From NCBI RefSeq assembly GCF_007748115.1, contig NZ_CP036289.1:3286001-3350000 (forward strand): DNA of 64,000 nt. Reading direction: 5' to 3'. Source of the stretch: Bremerella volcania (GTDB lineage: Bacteria; Planctomycetota; Planctomycetia; Pirellulales; Pirellulaceae). Below the pieces are notes generated by a model. The model worked only from the letters and a program-made list of their open reading frames with translations, did not search any database and was not told the origin of the DNA. The position numbers and the translations under genes are program-made. Shown piece after piece: positions 28,408 through 35,106 of this stretch. How positions within the stretch are numbered: the stretch's first letter is position 1; each line of letters opens with the position of its first letter.

Positions 28408-28509
28408 ATGTCGCGTCGCAATTTAAGTCTGTTTTTGGGTTCATTGGGGGAACCTCTGCGCCGCGAATCGCGATTTCTATCCCTATCGCGAGAATCGAGT
28501 TTGCGTTGA
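28408..28509 (+). CDS. Putative 33-residue leader peptide of the tRNA array
   Basis: A short frame preceded by GGAAGGA with about ten bases of spacing. The peptide has 8 Ser, 8 Leu, 3 Glu, 2 Phe and 7 Arg among 33 residues. The first four are the amino acids served by the seven tRNA genes that follow. By ordinary wobble those tRNAs read 18 of the 33 codons: TTT twice, GAA three times, TCA/TCG five times, AGT twice, TTA/TTG four times and CTG twice. CTA, TCC and the Arg codons are not covered. The stop codon lies inside the left arm of an antiterminator. An in-frame upstream ATG at 28375 is possible. Expression is not proven. Confidence 0.55.
   Translation: MSRRNLSLFLGSLGEPLRRESRFLSLSRESSLR
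28468..28491 (+). promoter_or_regulatory. Possible pause hairpin within the leader frame
   Basis: TCGCGAT at 28468-28474 pairs with ATCGCGA at 28485-28491 over a ten-base loop. It lies inside the second half of the leader peptide frame, the place where classical attenuators have a polymerase pause hairpin. It depends on a repeated TCGCGA sequence and could be incidental. Confidence 0.35.
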
Positions 28510-28554
28510 CTACACGTCTGAAGATCGAAATGACCTTCGGCCCGGAGTCAACGC
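28503..28554 (+). promoter_or_regulatory. Antiterminator structure upstream of the tRNA array
   Basis: GCGTTGACT at 28503-28511 is exactly complementary to AGTCAACGC at 28546-28554, and outer T-G and T-A pairs could extend the stem to 11. A nested 6-bp hairpin (28518-28523 with 28535-28540) would close the intervening loop. The right arm shares 28546-28549 with the left arm of the terminator and takes up its loop, so the two structures exclude each other. A ribosome finishing the leader peptide at 28509 would cover the left arm and favour termination; one stalled earlier would leave it free. Confidence 0.6.
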
Positions 28555-28571
28555 GACTTCGGGCTTTTTTT
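28540..28571 (+). terminator. Intrinsic terminator directly before the tRNA array (attenuator)
   Basis: A 10-bp GC-rich stem (28540-28549 with 28555-28564, one G-T pair), a five-base loop and seven T residues form a textbook intrinsic terminator. It stands only 20 bases before the first tRNA and 30 bases after the leader stop codon, leaving no room for a separate promoter between it and the tRNAs. Confidence 0.88.
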
Positions 28572-28591
28572 GTGACGCAAACAAAGCATCT

Positions 28592-28663
28592 GGACTGGTA
28601 GCTGAGACGGTATAGCGGCGGTTTGAAGAACCGCATACGAGGATTCGAGCGCCTCCCAGTCCG
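28592..28663 (+). tRNA. tRNA-Phe (anticodon GAA)
   Basis: A cloverleaf can be drawn by hand. The acceptor GGACTGG pairs fully with CCAGTCC. The D-arm is GCTG/TAGC with GG in the loop. The anticodon stem GCGGT/ACCGC is perfect around loop TTGAAGA, giving anticodon GAA. The T-loop is TTCGAGC on a stem with one mismatch. Length is 72 with a four-base variable loop. The discriminator is G rather than the usual A for Phe. CCA is not encoded. Confidence 0.85.
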
Positions 28664-28668
28664 CTTCT

Positions 28669-28693
28669 GCGCGATGCCCTGACAGCATCGCGC
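28669..28693 (+). other. Perfect hairpin between tRNA-Phe and tRNA-Glu
   Basis: GCGCGATGC at 28669-28677 pairs perfectly with GCATCGCGC at 28685-28693 around a seven-base loop CCTGACA. No T-run follows. It is in the only wide spacer (42 bases) of the array and may be an RNA-processing or pausing signal. Confidence 0.5.
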
Positions 28694-28705
28694 CGCCAAC
28701 ATTTC

Positions 28706-28778
28706 GGCCCGTTCGACTTCGGGTGAGGTCACCGGTCTTTCACGCCGGGCAGGTAGGGTTCGACTCCCACACGGGCTG
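28706..28778 (+). tRNA. tRNA-Glu (anticodon TTC)
   Basis: The acceptor GGCCCGT pairs with ACGGGCT (one G-T). The D-arm is GACT/GGTC. The anticodon stem CCGGT/GCCGG encloses CTTTCAC, anticodon TTC. The T-loop is TTCGACT. The T-stem TAGGG/CCCAC has only three good pairs, which is weak. The discriminator is G, as expected for Glu. Length 73; CCA is not encoded. Confidence 0.82.
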
Positions 28779-28785
28779 CTATTTC

Positions 28786-28869
28786 GGAAGTCATCCGGCT
28801 GGATGAGGAAACTGTCTTGAAAACAGCTGACGGCATGTCCGTTTGTGGGTTCGAGTCCCACGGCTTCCG
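28786..28869 (+). tRNA. tRNA-Ser (anticodon TGA)
   Basis: An 84-base class II tRNA. The acceptor GGAAGTC pairs with GGCTTCC (one G-T). The anticodon loop CTTGAAA gives TGA; its stem has four pairs and one mismatch at the base. A long variable arm with ACGG/CCGT stem is present. The T-arm GTGGG-TTCGAGT-CCCAC is perfect. Discriminator G fits Ser. It begins eight bases after tRNA-Glu. Confidence 0.85.
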
Positions 28870-28880
28870 CCTTGATGGAT

Positions 28881-28954
28881 GGCTCGGTAGGCAACTGGCA
28901 GACCACCTTCGCTCAGAACGAGGGATGCTGTGGGTTCGAATCCCACTCGAGCCA
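28881..28954 (+). tRNA. tRNA-Leu (anticodon CAG) with collapsed variable arm
   Basis: The acceptor GGCTCGG pairs with TCGAGCC (one G-T). The anticodon stem CTTCG/CGAGG (one G-T) holds loop CTCAGAA, anticodon CAG. The T-arm GTGGG-TTCGAAT-CCCAC is perfect and the discriminator is A, as in Leu. The D-region AACTGGCAGAC is the Leu motif, but the D-stem is short. Only six bases (GATGCT) lie between the anticodon and T stems, where a Leu tRNA should have a long arm. Length 74. Confidence 0.78.
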
Positions 28955-28963
28955 CTGCTGAAC

Positions 28964-29037
28964 GGCCCTGTGGCAATTGGTTGACCGCTCGAACTTAAAA
29001 TTCGGGGACGTTGCGGGTTCGAATCCCGCCTGGGCCA
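28964..29037 (+). tRNA. tRNA-Leu (anticodon TAA) with collapsed variable arm
   Basis: The acceptor GGCCCTG pairs with CTGGGCC with one T-T mismatch. The anticodon stem TCGAA/TTCGG encloses CTTAAAA, anticodon TAA. The T-arm GCGGG-TTCGAAT-CCCGC is perfect and the discriminator is A. The D-region AATTGGTTGACC is Leu-like. The variable region is seven bases (GGACGTT), which looks like a Leu variable arm with its stem-loop removed. Length 74. Confidence 0.78.
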
Positions 29038-29059
29038 CTGCACGCCAGCGCGTGTCAAT

Positions 29060-29135
29060 GATCAGGTACGCAAATTGGAAAAGCGGCCACGGTGAGAACG
29101 TGGTGAATTTGTGGGTTCGACTCCCACCTTGATCA
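29060..29135 (+). tRNA. tRNA-Leu (anticodon GAG) with collapsed variable arm
   Basis: The acceptor GATCAGG pairs with CTTGATC (one G-T). The D-stem is CGC/GCG around AAATTGGAAAA. The anticodon stem CCACG/CGTGG is perfect around GTGAGAA, anticodon GAG. The T-arm GTGGG-TTCGACT-CCCAC is perfect and the discriminator is A. The variable region is seven bases (TGAATTT). Length 76. It is the third Leu tRNA in a row to lack the long arm. Confidence 0.78.
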
Positions 29136-29155
29136 CTCAAAACAACATTCAACGA

Positions 29156-29242
29156 GGAAGGTAGCCGAATACGGCTCGTCGGGCCGGTTTGCTAAACCGT
29201 GCGACCGCTATGGTCATGTGGGTTCGAATCCCATGCCTTCCG
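29156..29242 (+). tRNA. tRNA-Ser (anticodon GCT)
   Basis: An 87-base class II tRNA. The acceptor GGAAGGT pairs with GCCTTCC (one G-T). The anticodon loop TTGCTAA gives GCT. A long variable arm with GACC/GGTC stem is kept. The T-arm GTGGG-TTCGAAT-CCCAT has one G-T pair. Discriminator G fits Ser. It is the last complete tRNA of the array. Confidence 0.85.
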
Positions 29243-29555
29243 CTTCAATCGGATTCGCAATTACGATTTCTCGGGAGGTCTGTTGCCTCATTGCTGTCGC
29301 CAAGTCAACGGTTAGGCGGAGCAGAATCTGTCTAGACGGAAGATACCAAATCACAGCTGCAAATTTTACATGGGGAAGCTATGATTTAACCGCTCTTGCC
29401 TCACAGCAGGAGGCCAAGATGGGGGGATTTGCGGTTTTGCGAAGCCTTTTTGACGTTTTGCATTTGACCCGAATCCAAGTTTGACCGATTCTCGTTTATA
29501 ACGCCGTTGGGAAATATTTCGCGAGTTCTAGGGACAGAGGAAGTCGTGATGTTTA
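29243..29555. other. Region after the tRNA array, with a possible tRNA remnant and weak terminator
   Basis: No convincing protein gene. At 29299-29317 a D-arm-like segment (GCC, loop with CGGTTA, GGC) is followed by no recognisable anticodon or T-arm, which suggests a decayed tRNA. At 29433-29451 a 5-bp hairpin with TGCG loop and five T could be a weak 3' terminator for the tRNA operon. Confidence 0.4.
29433..29451 (+). terminator. Weak candidate terminator of the tRNA operon
   Basis: GGTTT and AAGCC form a 5-bp stem (one G-T) around a four-base loop, followed by TTTTT. The stem is short, so efficiency is doubtful. Confidence 0.3.
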
Positions 29556-29915
29556 ATGAGTCAAACTTCGATCTTGTTATCGTTTAAGTCTGTATCTCAT
29601 GCACTGGGAGTCTGCAAATTCCCAGAGGCAGACACAGTGTCTCCACACAATTCTTTGAGGGGGATTCGCCAAGCGATTCATACCGATAAGAAATGGACTA
29701 ATGGTGGGGAAGAATCGGCTGTGTCACCGAATCAGTTTGATGCCGATTTCGCTGAGCTTGTCTTGGCCAAACTAGAATCTCTGCTCTCGTTACAACGTGA
29801 ATTAGTAGGTAACGAAGTGCTGGCAGCTGCTAGTGCGCTCAACTACCTTGGGAGTACTCTCGTGCAGCAATCCCTTATGGAAAAGGATGAACTGAATTGG
29901 TTTGCCGCAAGGTAA
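29556..29915 (+). CDS. Hypothetical protein, 119 residues
   Basis: No family is recognised. The C-terminal half (DFAELVLAKLESLLSLQREL, then AASALNYLGSTLVQQSLMEK) has the heptad-like hydrophobic pattern of alpha-helices, so a helical protein is plausible. The N-terminal half is irregular. A GAGGAAG lies 13 bases upstream and is better placed for a 12-codon frame starting at 29549 that overlaps this one. Base composition is more AT-rich than in neighbouring genes. It may be a real recently acquired gene or a spurious frame. Confidence 0.4.
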   Translation: MSQTSILLSFKSVSHALGVCKFPEADTVSPHNSLRGIRQAIHTDKKWTNGGEESAVSPNQFDADFAELVLAKLESLLSLQRELVGNEVLAAASALNYLGSTLVQQSLMEKDELNWFAAR

Positions 29916-29977
29916 CCGTGTTATCTAGTGGCTGTGAACTCGGATTCTTTCAAGTACTCGCGTTCTCAAGAATGCTC

Positions 29978-30176
29978 CACCGCGGAATAACACCGCGGTG
30001 AAGCGACTCGAAAATCCGCGTCTAGTTAAGCAACGACCGATTCTAAGAACCTCATTAATATGGGGCAATTAGAAACTAACCGCGCGTTATGCCCACTCGA
30101 GGTCGTTCGTTGCTGTCCCTCGATCGCCTCGGGACGGGCTAGGGCTGGCCACATTTCTGTGGCCAGCCCGTTTTTT
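29978..30176 (+). ncRNA. Candidate structured small RNA ending in an intrinsic terminator
   Basis: CACCGCGG/CCGCGGTG forms an 8-bp stem at 29978-30000. GCAACGACC (about 30030) is complementary to GGTCGTT...CGTTGC (about 30101-30113). Inside that are CCTCAT/ATGGGG and GGGCA/TGCCC pairs. The 12-bp terminator follows about 30 bases later. No 6S, SRP, RNase P or tmRNA signature was recognised. Boundaries and existence are uncertain. Confidence 0.3.
30142..30176 (+). terminator. Strong intrinsic terminator
   Basis: A perfect 12-bp stem (30142-30153 with 30158-30169), loop TTTC and six T form a classic intrinsic terminator on the plus strand. The nearest upstream plus-strand protein frame ends 226 bases before it, so it may end a non-coding transcript. 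Confidence 0.85.
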
Positions 30177-30525
30177 AGACACGGCTCTTCATGAGTCATC
30201 GGATTGTATTGATTGGATGATAGAAAAGCCATAACGATCCAAAGTTCTTCCGAACAATACTTCTCGTGTGACTTCATATATGTGATATATGTGGTCAATC
30301 TGTGTCCACTCAATCGAGCCCTCCTGACGTTCGGAACACGATTTTGATCTCCTTCGCTTGAACCGCGTGCGTGATGCCTCTTTCGCTTTTTTTGCCTTGG
30401 ATTCTTCTCGATTTCCCCTCCCCGACTGGAAAGTTAGTCGCCATTGACGCAAATTAGGGAGTGAACCTCTGGCCGTTTATTAGACGGCTACCCCCTGCTT
30501 TGCCCCAGTTTCGAGGATCTTCCTG

Positions 30526-32019
30526 ATGAACTTCGCGCGTTTCTTTTTCCTATTTACGTGTCTACTGATCGCTCCGCTTTCTATCGCTACGGCGGCGGAT
30601 CAAGCGAAGAAGCCGAATATCCTGTTCGTTTTGTGCGACGATCTTCGTCCGGACGCCGTTGGCTGCTTGGGCAGCGAGCACGTGAAGACCCCCCGAATCG
30701 ACCAAATCGCCAAGGAAGGAATTGTTTTCAACAATTCCTTCTGCACGACATCGCTGTGCTCGCCAAGCCGCGCTTCGATTCTGACCGGCCTTTACGCCCA
30801 CGCCCACGGGGTGACCGACAACTTCACTGAATTCCCGACCGAGATGGCCACGTTCCCCAAGCGTCTGCAGGATGCCGGGTACGAAACGGCCTACATCGGC
30901 AAATATCACATGGGTGAAGATAACGATCAGCCTCGCCCCGGTTTTGATTGGTTCGTCACGCACAAAGGCCAGGGCAAGTACTTCGACACGGCTTTCAACA
31001 TCAACGGCCAAGGCGAAAAAGTCATCGAGGGCTACTACACGCATGTCGTTACCGACATGGCGATTGACTGGCTGGAAAAGGACCACGCTGATAAGCCCTG
31101 GTGCCTGATGATCGGCCAGAAAGCGCCCCATAGCTTCTACTTCCCAGAGCCGAAGTATGAGCATGCGTTTGACGACGTTGAAGTGAAGTACCCTGCCACG
31201 GCGTTCGACCTCGACGACAATCCGAAGTGGATGAAGAAACGACTCTACACCTGGCACGGCATCTACGGTCCCCTGTTCGACTGGCGGAAGGACTTTCCCG
31301 ATGACAGCCCGGAAGGGGTCAAGGCGTTCGAGAACATGGTGCATGCCTACTGGGGTACCGTCCTGAGCATCGACGACAGTATGGGGCGTCTCTACGACTG
31401 GCTGGATAAATCGGGCCAACTGGATAACACGGTCATCGTCTTCATGGGGGACAACGGTCTGCTTGAGGGTGAGCACGGCATGGTCGATAAGCGGACGGCC
31501 CACGAAATGAGCATTCGCGTTCCGCTGATCGTTCGTTATCCGAAGCTTGGTCAGGGGAAAGCACTCGATCAGCAGGTTCTGACCGTTGATATGGCTCCTA
31601 CCCTCATCGAACTGGCCGGAGCGAAGCCAATCGAAGACATCCACGGTCAGTCGTGGGCAAAGTTAGCCGCCGGAGGCGACGACGATTGGCGGAAGTCTTG
31701 GCTATACTACTACAATTACGAAAAGCAGTTTCCGTATACGCCCAACGTGCGGGCACTGCGTACCGACCGCTGGAAGTTCATTCGCTACCCACATGGAGAC
31801 GGCTCGCCCGATCGTCATATGGCGGAACTGTATGACCTGAAAGCGGATCCGGAGGAAGGGACGAACCTTGCCGAAAAGCCGGAACATGCCAAGCTGGTCA
31901 AGCAGCTTCGCCAGGAATTGACGGAGCAGATGGAATCGGTTGGGCTAACTGCGGCTACCGATAAGATGCCCATCGACCAAGGCATCGGTTCGGAACTACC
32001 GGACGAGAAGATTCGCTAA
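30526..32019 (+). CDS. Secreted sulfatase (alkaline phosphatase fold), CSPSR type
   Basis: A 497-residue S1-type sulfatase with a signal peptide ([20 protein letters not shown]). The metal motif is [19 protein letters not shown]. The formylglycine site is canonical: [56 protein letters not shown] and the C-terminal [15 protein letters not shown] are typical. This is the third sulfatase in the window, over 15 kb from the other two and transcribed alone. Confidence 0.9.
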   Translation: MNFARFFFLFTCLLIAPLSIATAADQAKKPNILFVLCDDLRPDAVGCLGSEHVKTPRIDQIAKEGIVFNNSFCTTSLCSPSRASILTGLYAHAHGVTDNFTEFPTEMATFPKRLQDAGYETAYIGKYHMGEDNDQPRPGFDWFVTHKGQGKYFDTAFNINGQGEKVIEGYYTHVVTDMAIDWLEKDHADKPWCLMIGQKAPHSFYFPEPKYEHAFDDVEVKYPATAFDLDDNPKWMKKRLYTWHGIYGPLFDWRKDFPDDSPEGVKAFENMVHAYWGTVLSIDDSMGRLYDWLDKSGQLDNTVIVFMGDNGLLEGEHGMVDKRTAHEMSIRVPLIVRYPKLGQGKALDQQVLTVDMAPTLIELAGAKPIEDIHGQSWAKLAAGGDDDWRKSWLYYYNYEKQFPYTPNVRALRTDRWKFIRYPHGDGSPDRHMAELYDLKADPEEGTNLAEKPEHAKLVKQLRQELTEQMESVGLTAATDKMPIDQGIGSELPDEKIR

Positions 32020-32130
32020 GCTGAATCGGGACACGCTTTGACGGCGCGAGGCAACGGGGTTTCGTGCCTTTTGTCGAAGCCATTGCCACTGGTGGCAAAT
32101 TGTTAAACCGACAAGGAAGGTACTAAGACT

Positions 32131-33312
32131 TTGGTTGAGCCAAATCCTCTTCTTCAACCAACGACGTCCGCCATGCTCAAGCGTACGAAGGTCGCGGCAA
32201 CGCTCGGTCCCAGCGCATCGCGTCCAGGCGAACTGATGCAGCTTGTTCGTGCCGGCGCTGATGCGTTTCTTCTGGACTTGTCTCAGGACGATGGGTCAGT
32301 TTGGCAGGAGCGGCACGAGGCGGTTCGCGAAGTCGAAGGAATAGCCCAGCAGCCCATTACGCTGTTGGTAGACGTTCCATCCGCCGAAGGATCGGCTGGC
32401 GGCGAGGTGAGTATTACCCCGAACCTGGTCAACTGGATTGCAGATCACGAGATCGATTACGTTTTGATCTCTGTCTCCCAGGGATCTCATACCGTTTCCG
32501 AGGTCCGCAAGGTGCTTGCCGAGGCTGGCAGCGCGGCCGCCGTCATGGCCCGCCTGGACCATGCGTCGAACTACCGAGACATCGACAGCATCATTCAAGC
32601 GGCGGACGGGGTCGTCGTTACCGGGACCGGTCTTTCGGAACTGGAAACGTGGTCAATCCCGGTGATGCAGAAAATGGTTGCCCGGCAATGTCAGATTGGG
32701 GCCAAACCATGTCTTGTAGGGCGCGGCATTCTGAGCAATATGCTGCAATCGAAAGAGCCCAGCAATGGGGAAGTCTTCGATATCGCGAACGTTGTGTTCG
32801 ACCACGCCGACGCTATTCTGTTGGGGGCCGAGACCGCCGTGGGAAGTTTTCCGACTCAAGCGGTCGAAGTGGTCTCGAAGACGGTCATCGCGACCGAGAG
32901 CCTGATGGAGATTACCGATCGTCCGATCAAGGTCGGGTTTGGTCAGCCACCGAATACGGCCGCCCTGGCCTACTCGATCCGGCACATCCTGAAAATGCAG
33001 GAAATTGCCGCGGTCGGCGTCTATTCTCATTCGAGCATGACGGCCCGGCTGATTGCGAAGAATTGGATCGATTGCCCCGTCTTAGGGCTTTCCGACCTGG
33101 CGACAACGGTGCGTCAGATGGGAGTCTACCACGGCGTTGTTTCCCGACAGATGAAAGCACCAAGCACCACGGCGGAGATGCTCACGACCACGACCTCGAT
33201 CGCCAAGACGCTGGGACTGGTAGTGCCTGGGGATCGGATGATTGTCGTCTCGGAGTTGCCACTCCGTTCGACCGACAACGCAAACGCGTTCGTGATCGAA
33301 ACGATCACGTAG
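32131..33312 (+). CDS. Pyruvate-kinase-like protein lacking catalytic residues
   Basis: A 393-residue relative of pyruvate kinase, about 80-100 residues shorter than the active enzyme. A TTG start is used with AAGGAAGG upstream; the ATG at 32173 is an alternative. RTKVAATLGPSASRPGELMQL matches the enzyme's start. The B-domain is essentially missing, replaced by ITLLVDVPSAEG. The catalytic Lys-x-Glu (KIE) is RLD, the metal motif RGD is GTG, and the TATQML region is VGRGIL. The C-terminal regulatory domain is present (AVGVYSHSSMTARLIAKN). Catalysis looks impossible; a regulatory or binding role is inferred. It converges on pstB. Confidence 0.8.
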   Translation: MVEPNPLLQPTTSAMLKRTKVAATLGPSASRPGELMQLVRAGADAFLLDLSQDDGSVWQERHEAVREVEGIAQQPITLLVDVPSAEGSAGGEVSITPNLVNWIADHEIDYVLISVSQGSHTVSEVRKVLAEAGSAAAVMARLDHASNYRDIDSIIQAADGVVVTGTGLSELETWSIPVMQKMVARQCQIGAKPCLVGRGILSNMLQSKEPSNGEVFDIANVVFDHADAILLGAETAVGSFPTQAVEVVSKTVIATESLMEITDRPIKVGFGQPPNTAALAYSIRHILKMQEIAAVGVYSHSSMTARLIAKNWIDCPVLGLSDLATTVRQMGVYHGVVSRQMKAPSTTAEMLTTTTSIAKTLGLVVPGDRMIVVSELPLRSTDNANAFVIETIT

Positions 33313-33358
33313 ACTGGCCGCATGCTCTCTTGATCCCCTGCGACAGAGTCGCAACCGA

Positions 33359-34153
33359 CTAGCTGAATTCACCGCGGATATATTGCCGCGTGTATTCCTG
33401 CTGGGGATCTTCAAAGAGTTGCTTCGTTTCTTCTTGTTCGACAAGGTAGCCAGTGCGGCCACCTTCGGTAGTGTCGACGTACAGAAACGCGGTTTGATCG
33501 GCGACACGCTGAGCTTGCTGCATATTGTGCGTCACAATGGCAATCGTGTACTTCTGCTTAAGCTCTTTCATCAACTCTTCGATCTTGCGGGTTGCAATCG
33601 GGTCGAGTGCTGAACAAGGTTCGTCCATCAGCAGGACTTCCGGTTCCACGGCAATCGCCCGGGCGATACACAAACGCTGCTGCTGACCGCCAGAGAGGGA
33701 CAAACCGCTTTGCTTGAGCTTGTCCTTCACTTCGTCCCACAATGCCGCACCACGGAGTGCTCGCTCGACGACTTCGTCGTAATTGCCGCGATAGCCGTTG
33801 ATGCGAAGACCGTAGGTAATGTTCTTGTAGATGCTCATCGCAAACGGATTGGGTTGCTGAAACACCATTCCGATGTGGCGGCGAACGGCGACCGGATCAA
33901 TCGTCTGGCCGTAGATGTCTTGGCCGCGGAAATGAACGTGCCCTTCGAAGCGGAAACCACGGATCAGGTCGTTCATGCGATTCAAGCAACGCAGCACGGT
34001 GCTCTTGCCGCAGCCGGAGGGACCGATGAAGGCGGTGATCTGTCCTTGCTTGATCGGGATACGGGTATCGCGGACTGCTTTGAAGTTACCGTAGTACAGT
34101 TCCTTCACGTCGCAGTCTATGACCGTGTTGTTGGCAGGCTGATTGTCAACCAT
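33359..34153 (-). CDS. pstB: Phosphate ABC transporter ATP-binding protein
   Basis: A 264-residue ABC ATPase from the ATG at 34153 ([11 protein letters not shown]); the longer frame to 34384 would run back through the pstA end and is rejected by family length. Walker A is GPSGCGKST, the signature is LSGGQQQR and Walker B is [34 protein letters not shown] and [16 protein letters not shown] are diagnostic for PstB. It is last in pstS-pstC-pstA-pstB. No phoU follows; the next gene is convergent. Confidence 0.95.
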   Translation of the reverse strand: MVDNQPANNTVIDCDVKELYYGNFKAVRDTRIPIKQGQITAFIGPSGCGKSTVLRCLNRMNDLIRGFRFEGHVHFRGQDIYGQTIDPVAVRRHIGMVFQQPNPFAMSIYKNITYGLRINGYRGNYDEVVERALRGAALWDEVKDKLKQSGLSLSGGQQQRLCIARAIAVEPEVLLMDEPCSALDPIATRKIEELMKELKQKYTIAIVTHNMQQAQRVADQTAFLYVDTTEGGRTGYLVEQEETKQLFEDPQQEYTRQYIRGEFS

Positions 34154-34179
34154 TGGATTACCGATCCTATTTCGGCAGT

Positions 34180-35106
34180 TTATCGTTGCGGTCCGCTCGA
34201 TGACAGGCTCTTGCCAATCAAGTTCGTTACCAGCACCACCAGTACTAAAACTAATGATGCGGACCAGGCCATTTCGCGTTGATTGTCCACAAACGACGAA
34301 GAAAAGTTGTAAATGAGTACCGCCATCGACGCGGTCGGTTGATTCAGTTCTAAGGACGTGGGGGACCAGGTAGACATGGACCAATAATTGCTGAACAGGG
34401 CGGTAAACAGTAGAGGTGCAGTCTCACCCGCCGCTCGAGCAACCGCCAGCATAACCCCCGTGATGATCCCCGGCAATGCAGTTGGCAATGTGACATACCA
34501 CAATGTCTCGGTTTGCGTCGCGCCCATCCCGATAGAAGCTTCTTTCATCTTGGACGGAACCATCCGAATGGCTTCCTCGGCGGTAAGCATTACCACGGGA
34601 AGCATCAAAATGGACAACGCTACCCCCCCTGCATAGGCCGAGAATCCACCGGTAACGAGAACTACCGCCCCGTAGGCGAAGACGCCAGCCAAGATCGATG
34701 GAAATCCACTGAGAACCTTGGCGCAAAAGCGGACGATACTGGCCGTTTTGCTGCCAGTTCCAAGTTCGGCCAGAAAAATCGACGCCATGATCCCAAACGG
34801 TACGCTAATCAGCGCCGCGATGGCGACCATGATGAGGGTCCCGACCAGGGCGTTTCCAAATCCACCCCCATCCTCAAAAGCCGTCGGAGGCAATTGATAG
34901 AAGTTGGATAGCGTTAGCTTTGATGCTCCTCGATAGAAGAGCATAAAGACGACGGAAAAGAGTGGCACTAGCGCGGTGAACGTAAGCAGCGTCGTTACCA
35001 GGCTGAGAAACCCACTCAGCAAGGTACGTGGTTTACGGAGCGAGCGTTCTAACCGTCGAAGGTCGATTTCGTTGAACGACAACGGCTCTTTCTCAGGAGA
35101 TGCCAT
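34180..35106 (-). CDS. pstA: Phosphate ABC transporter permease
   Basis: A 308-residue permease with six helices after a 30-residue cytoplasmic N-terminus. The coupling loop is [28 protein letters not shown], and [14 protein letters not shown] and [20 protein letters not shown] are PstA hallmarks. Its start codon shares a base with the pstC stop (TAATG), so translation is coupled. It pairs with PstC to form the phosphate channel. Confidence 0.95.
   Translation of the reverse strand: MASPEKEPLSFNEIDLRRLERSLRKPRTLLSGFLSLVTTLLTFTALVPLFSVVFMLFYRGASKLTLSNFYQLPPTAFEDGGGFGNALVGTLIMVAIAALISVPFGIMASIFLAELGTGSKTASIVRFCAKVLSGFPSILAGVFAYGAVVLVTGGFSAYAGGVALSILMLPVVMLTAEEAIRMVPSKMKEASIGMGATQTETLWYVTLPTALPGIITGVMLAVARAAGETAPLLFTALFSNYWSMSTWSPTSLELNQPTASMAVLIYNFSSSFVDNQREMAWSASLVLVLVVLVTNLIGKSLSSSGPQR

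Larger units (their letters stand above)
29916..30525. other. 610-base region without a protein gene; contains structured-RNA signals
   Basis: The stretch holds a perfect 8-bp hairpin (29978-30000), a group of complementary segments (30030-30113) and a strong terminator (30142-30176). The rest, 30177-30525, shows no recognisable element apart from being the leader of the following sulfatase gene. Confidence 0.45.

Noticed and set aside
28261-28509. 82-codon GTG-started frame containing the leader peptide frame
   Set aside because: The start lacks a ribosome-binding site; the internal ATG at 28408 has one. The long form is not excluded.
28540-28591. T-box riboswitch controlling the tRNA array
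   Set aside because: No T-box consensus or specifier-loop architecture was found; the leader frame and alternative hairpins fit attenuation better.
28406-29152. Minus-strand reading frames across the tRNA array with phrases such as GFEPTT and WDSNPQ
   Set aside because: They are reverse translations of repeated T-arm sequences (GGTTCGAATCCC); the tRNA structures on the plus strand explain them.
30189-30452. 87-codon minus-strand frame before the third sulfatase
   Set aside because: Low-complexity basic N-terminus, no clear start signal and no recognisable family; treated as intergenic.
34154-34384. N-terminal extension of PstB
   Set aside because: It overlaps the pstA 3' end and is not seen in PstB proteins; the ATG at 34153 gives normal length.
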